The translations under genes and the position numbers were made by a program. 64,000 nt of DNA from Methylobacter sp. KS41 (GTDB taxonomy: Bacteria > Pseudomonadota > Gammaproteobacteria > Methylococcales > Methylomonadaceae). Shown one piece after another: positions 60,972 to 64,000 of this stretch. The stretch is from assembly GCA_002862125.1 (NCBI GenBank), contig PHSP01000003.1:1488001-1552000 (forward strand). Direction: 5' to 3'. Each line of letters opens with the position of its first letter. The first letter of the stretch is position 1. The notes beneath the pieces are model-generated. The model did not search any database, had not been told where the DNA came from, and was given only the letters and a program-made list of their open reading frames with translations.

Positions 60972-63165
60972 CCGGCTTTGTATTATCGGCGTTGGCTTGA
61001 TCGGCGGTTCAATCGCCCGCGCCGCCAGACAAAATGGATTAAGCAAAAGCATTGTTGGTTATGGCCGCCAGCAGGATATGCAAAATCTGGCAACTGCAAA
61101 ACGGCTAGGTGTTATTGACAACTATTATTTGCAGATAGAGCAAGCCTTGCAAGGTGCAGACTGCGTAGTCATTGCCACGCCTGTTGCCTCTGTCGAAAGC
61201 ATTTTTGCATTGCTTAAGCCGTTTTGGTCGGAACATACCATTTATACAGACGTAGGCAGCACCAAGGGCAGTATTGTTTCAGCCGCGCAACGGGTTTTCG
61301 GAAATGTTCCCGATAATTTAGTGCCGGCTCATCCCATTGCCGGGGCGGAACAAAGCGGTGTAGAGGCGTCCTTGGATGATTTGTTCCTGAATAAGCGCCT
61401 TATTATCACTCCGCTTGATAATACACGAGCGGAAGCCTTGCATAAAATTCAATGTTTCTGGGAGCGGTGCGGGTCTGTGGTATCGGTGATGGATGTAAAA
61501 CGCCATGATGCGGTGTTGGCGGCAACCAGCCATTTGCCGCATATTCTTGCCTTTGCTCTAGTGGATATGCTGGGTCACAAGGATGAACAGGGTGAAATTT
61601 TTAAATACGCGGCAGGCGGCTTTAGAGACTTTACACGGATTGCATCCAGCGATCCGGCAATGTGGCGGGATATCTGTTTCGCCAATAAAAATAAAATAAT
61701 CCCTCTGATTCAACAAACAAAGGACCAACTGGATAAAATACAGCGCTTGCTGGAAAATGATGACGGCCAGCAGCTTTTAGCAATCTTTGCGTATGCCAAC
61801 ACTGCACGGCAACGCTTTCTCAATCAGTTTGAAGGAAATATGTCAAAATCAATCACATTTCAAGTCCAGCCAGGGGGCAAGTTACAAGGTGAAGCGCGAG
61901 TGCCGGGAGATAAATCCATATCGCATCGATCAATTATGCTGGGTTCGTTGGCTGAAGGCATTACTAACGTTAAAGGCTTTCTTGAAGCCGAGGATGCTCT
62001 GGCGACTTTACAGGCATTTCGTGACATGGGCGTGGAAATTGATGGCCCGGTTAATGGCTGTCTGACTATTCATGGTGTTGGCAAGAATGGTTTAAAAGCG
62101 CCTAAAAATGAGCTGTATCTTGGCAACTCGGGTACATCCATGCGTCTGTTGAGCGGATTATTGGCGGGGCAGCCGTTCAATTCAGTGTTGACTGGCGATA
62201 AGTCTTTATCCGGAAGGCCGATGAAGCGTGTCACTGAGCCGCTGGCGGCGATGGGCGCCGATATAAAAACCACTGAAAAGGGGACTGCTCCGCTATATAT
62301 TACCGGCAAGTCAGGGCAGTTGAAGGGTATAGATTATGTTATGCCAATGGCAAGCGCACAAGTAAAATCCTGTTTGTTGCTGGCGGGCATGTATGCCGAA
62401 GGCGAAACCAGCGTCACTGAACCAGCGCCGACACGCGATCATACTGAACGAATGCTGTCCGGATTTTCCTATCCCGTCAAAAAAGAAGGCAGCAAAGTTA
62501 CTGTTACGGCTAATGGGCATTTAAGCGCGGCGGATATTGATGTGCCGAGCGATATTTCCTCGGCGGCATTTTTTTTAGTCGGAGCGTCGATTGCCCCCGG
62601 TTCTGATTTGTTATTAAAACATGTGGGCATTAATCCTACTCGTACCGGTATTATTGATATTCTCAGATTGATGGGTGCAAACATCGAAGTGCTTGATGCG
62701 CGCATTGTCGGCGGCGAGCCGGTTGCTGATCTTCATGTTGTCTACAGTCCTCTAAAAGGAATTGATATTCCCGAGGAATTAGTGCCATTGGCTATTGATG
62801 AATTTCCTGTGTTGTTTATTGCGGCAGCCTGTGCAAATGGACAAACCCGGTTAAGCGGCGCGGAAGAGCTTAGAGTTAAGGAGTCTGACCGTATTCAGGT
62901 CATGGCGGATGGCTTGCAAATATTGGGCGTGGACGCGCGACCGACTGCGGATGGTATGATTATTCAAGGCGGTTCAATAGGCGGTGGCGTAGTAACATCA
63001 CATGGCGATCATCGCATTGCCATGTCTTTTTCGATTGCTGGATTGCGCGCCGATGCCCAGATCACTGTTCTGGATTGCGCCAATGTGAATACATCCTTTC
63101 CCGAGTTTAAAGATCTGGTTAGGCGTCTGGGTTTGGCTTTGGCTTTGGTCTGCGAGGAATCCTGA
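60964..63165 (+). CDS. tyrA-aroA: Fused prephenate dehydrogenase / EPSP synthase
   Basis: 733 residues. The first ~285 are a prephenate dehydrogenase (NAD loop IGVGLIGGSIARAAR, HPIAGAEQSG, ATSHLPHILAF) for tyrosine biosynthesis; from M293 the rest is 5-enolpyruvylshikimate-3-phosphate synthase (RVPGDKSISHRSIMLGSLA, GNSGTSMRLLSG, PTRDHTERML, RVKESDRI). Such a fusion is known from pseudomonads and relatives. An internal ATG at 61840 preceded by AAGGA could allow a separate AroA. Start ATG overlaps hisC; stop overlaps cmk by one base (TGATG). Confidence 0.95.
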   Translation: MFNRLCIIGVGLIGGSIARAARQNGLSKSIVGYGRQQDMQNLATAKRLGVIDNYYLQIEQALQGADCVVIATPVASVESIFALLKPFWSEHTIYTDVGSTKGSIVSAAQRVFGNVPDNLVPAHPIAGAEQSGVEASLDDLFLNKRLIITPLDNTRAEALHKIQCFWERCGSVVSVMDVKRHDAVLAATSHLPHILAFALVDMLGHKDEQGEIFKYAAGGFRDFTRIASSDPAMWRDICFANKNKIIPLIQQTKDQLDKIQRLLENDDGQQLLAIFAYANTARQRFLNQFEGNMSKSITFQVQPGGKLQGEARVPGDKSISHRSIMLGSLAEGITNVKGFLEAEDALATLQAFRDMGVEIDGPVNGCLTIHGVGKNGLKAPKNELYLGNSGTSMRLLSGLLAGQPFNSVLTGDKSLSGRPMKRVTEPLAAMGADIKTTEKGTAPLYITGKSGQLKGIDYVMPMASAQVKSCLLLAGMYAEGETSVTEPAPTRDHTERMLSGFSYPVKKEGSKVTVTANGHLSAADIDVPSDISSAAFFLVGASIAPGSDLLLKHVGINPTRTGIIDILRLMGANIEVLDARIVGGEPVADLHVVYSPLKGIDIPEELVPLAIDEFPVLFIAAACANGQTRLSGAEELRVKESDRIQVMADGLQILGVDARPTADGMIIQGGSIGGGVVTSHGDHRIAMSFSIAGLRADAQITVLDCANVNTSFPEFKDLVRRLGLALALVCEES

Positions 63166-63821
63166 TGCCTATCCCTGTCTTGACTATTGATGGTCCTAGT
63201 GGCGCCGGCAAAGGCACAGTCAGCCGGTTGGTGGCAAAAAAACTGGGCTGGAACTATCTGGACAGCGGTTCAATTTACCGTTCTTTGGCTATTGCCTTGC
63301 AGCAGACGTCCGCCGGCTTGAAAAATGTAACCGAGATTGTTAGGGTTGCGCAAGCCATGGCGTTAGACTTTGAGTGCGGCGATGAGTTGATCGTTAAGCT
63401 CAACGGCGAAGATATAACCGGCCGGTTAGGGCTTGAAAGCACAGGCAGCGCCGCTTCACAAATTGCCGCTCTGCCAGAGGTTCGCCGGGTGTTATTACAG
63501 AAGCAGCAAGATTTCAGGCGGCTTCCGGGATTGGTTGCTGATGGCCGTGATATGGGCACAGTCGTTTTTCCAGATGCTGAAAATAAGGTGTTTTTAACGG
63601 CCAGCGCAGAAAAAAGAGCTGAAAGACGATATAAACAGTTGATGGAAAAAGAAATTGATGTTAATCTTGCAGAATTAATAAAAGAAATAGATGCGCGTGA
63701 CCGCCGCGATATGGAACGAGAAGCCGCTCCATTAGCTATGGCGGCGGGTGCGCTTTATATTGATACTTCCGACATGACTATAAATGCCGTGGTTGAAGAA
63801 GTTCTGAATTTAATCCGTTAA
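63165..63821 (+). CDS. cmk: Cytidylate kinase
   Basis: 218 residues, P-loop NTPase that phosphorylates CMP and dCMP. It has GPSGAGKGTVSRLVAKKLGWNYLDSGSIYR and the DGRDMGTVVFPDA segment plus the AEKRAERRYKQL lid. The ATG overlaps the tyrA-aroA stop. rpsA follows after 96 bases, the classical cmk-rpsA arrangement. Confidence 0.96.
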   Translation: MPIPVLTIDGPSGAGKGTVSRLVAKKLGWNYLDSGSIYRSLAIALQQTSAGLKNVTEIVRVAQAMALDFECGDELIVKLNGEDITGRLGLESTGSAASQIAALPEVRRVLLQKQQDFRRLPGLVADGRDMGTVVFPDAENKVFLTASAEKRAERRYKQLMEKEIDVNLAELIKEIDARDRRDMEREAAPLAMAAGALYIDTSDMTINAVVEEVLNLIR

Positions 63822-63917
63822 GGATTTTTGTCTGGCCGCATTATGTAATTGTGGTTTTTTTTAACTTTGATAAAGAAAAGGTTTGTTCGAGTTTCGACAA
63901 ACTTGGGAAATAATAAA

Positions 63918-64000
63918 ATGAGCGAAAGCTTTGCTGCATTACTCGAAGAAAGTTTAACCAAGACCAAAATGAGTCCTGGTGCCATGTTGATGGGTACAGT
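63918..64000 (+). CDS. rpsA: 30S ribosomal protein S1 (5' end only)
   Basis: The first 27 codons are visible (MSESFAALLEESLTKTKMSP), matching the N terminus of S1, the ribosomal protein that unfolds mRNA for initiation; the rest lies outside the window. Its position after cmk supports the call. A run of T residues and an AT-rich 63845-63915 leader precede it, as is usual for the autoregulated rpsA leader. Confidence 0.93.
   Translation, partial: MSESFAALLEESLTKTKMSPGAMLMGT

Overview
The window reads as chromosomal DNA of a gammaproteobacterium. Support comes from the fused nuoCD in a full nuoA-N operon, the hfq-hflX-hflK-hflC-hisZ-purA and gyrA-serC-pheA-hisC-tyrA/aroA-cmk-rpsA gene orders, a class I chorismate mutase/prephenate dehydratase and a Zur/ZnuD pair. 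Moderate GC and the mix of neighbours would suit a methanotroph-like member (Methylococcales), but no marker gene for that lifestyle is present, so this is inference.

Layout. 1-4148: two minus-strand membrane-associated c-di-GMP synthase genes; the first (cut by the window edge) has a periplasmic THI5/NMT1-like solute-binding sensor, the second a CHASE-like sensor. 4719-8236: polysaccharide flippase, AI-2E family permease, OmpA-type lipoprotein. 8500-14205: methyltransferase, small membrane protein, glycogen debranching enzyme, lipid-linked-sugar glycosyltransferase, winged-helix protein. 14402-15414: wreck of an IS4-type transposase. 15821-20080: hypB-hypD-hypF for NiFe-hydrogenase cofactor assembly, without hypA/C/E or hydrogenase subunits. 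20505-35035: the 13-gene nuo operon for respiratory complex I, tightly packed with overlapping stops and starts. 35113-38093: znuD zinc receptor and its likely repressor zur, with Zur-box-like palindromes before both.

38240-40672 holds two different ISAs1-family elements side by side in one target: three copies of the 10-bp sequence ACCTTAACCC separate and flank them. 40819-46607: a small exported repeat protein, then a two-component system whose kinase is fused to a nucleobase-transporter-like (NCS1) permease and a Cys-rich linker, with a LuxR-type response regulator, and a YgfX-like membrane protein. 46743-64000 is housekeeping: RNA chaperone Hfq, ribosome-rescue GTPase HflX, HflKC protease regulators, HisZ, PurA, a small phosphatase, a dienelactone hydrolase-like enzyme, GyrA, and a serine/aromatic/histidine amino acid biosynthesis run ending in cmk and the start of rpsA.

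The most unusual items are the permease-kinase with an in-frame TGA just after a well-placed ATG, the tandem ISAs1 insertion, and the THI5-sensor diguanylate cyclase. No tRNA, rRNA, CRISPR array or phage module was seen.
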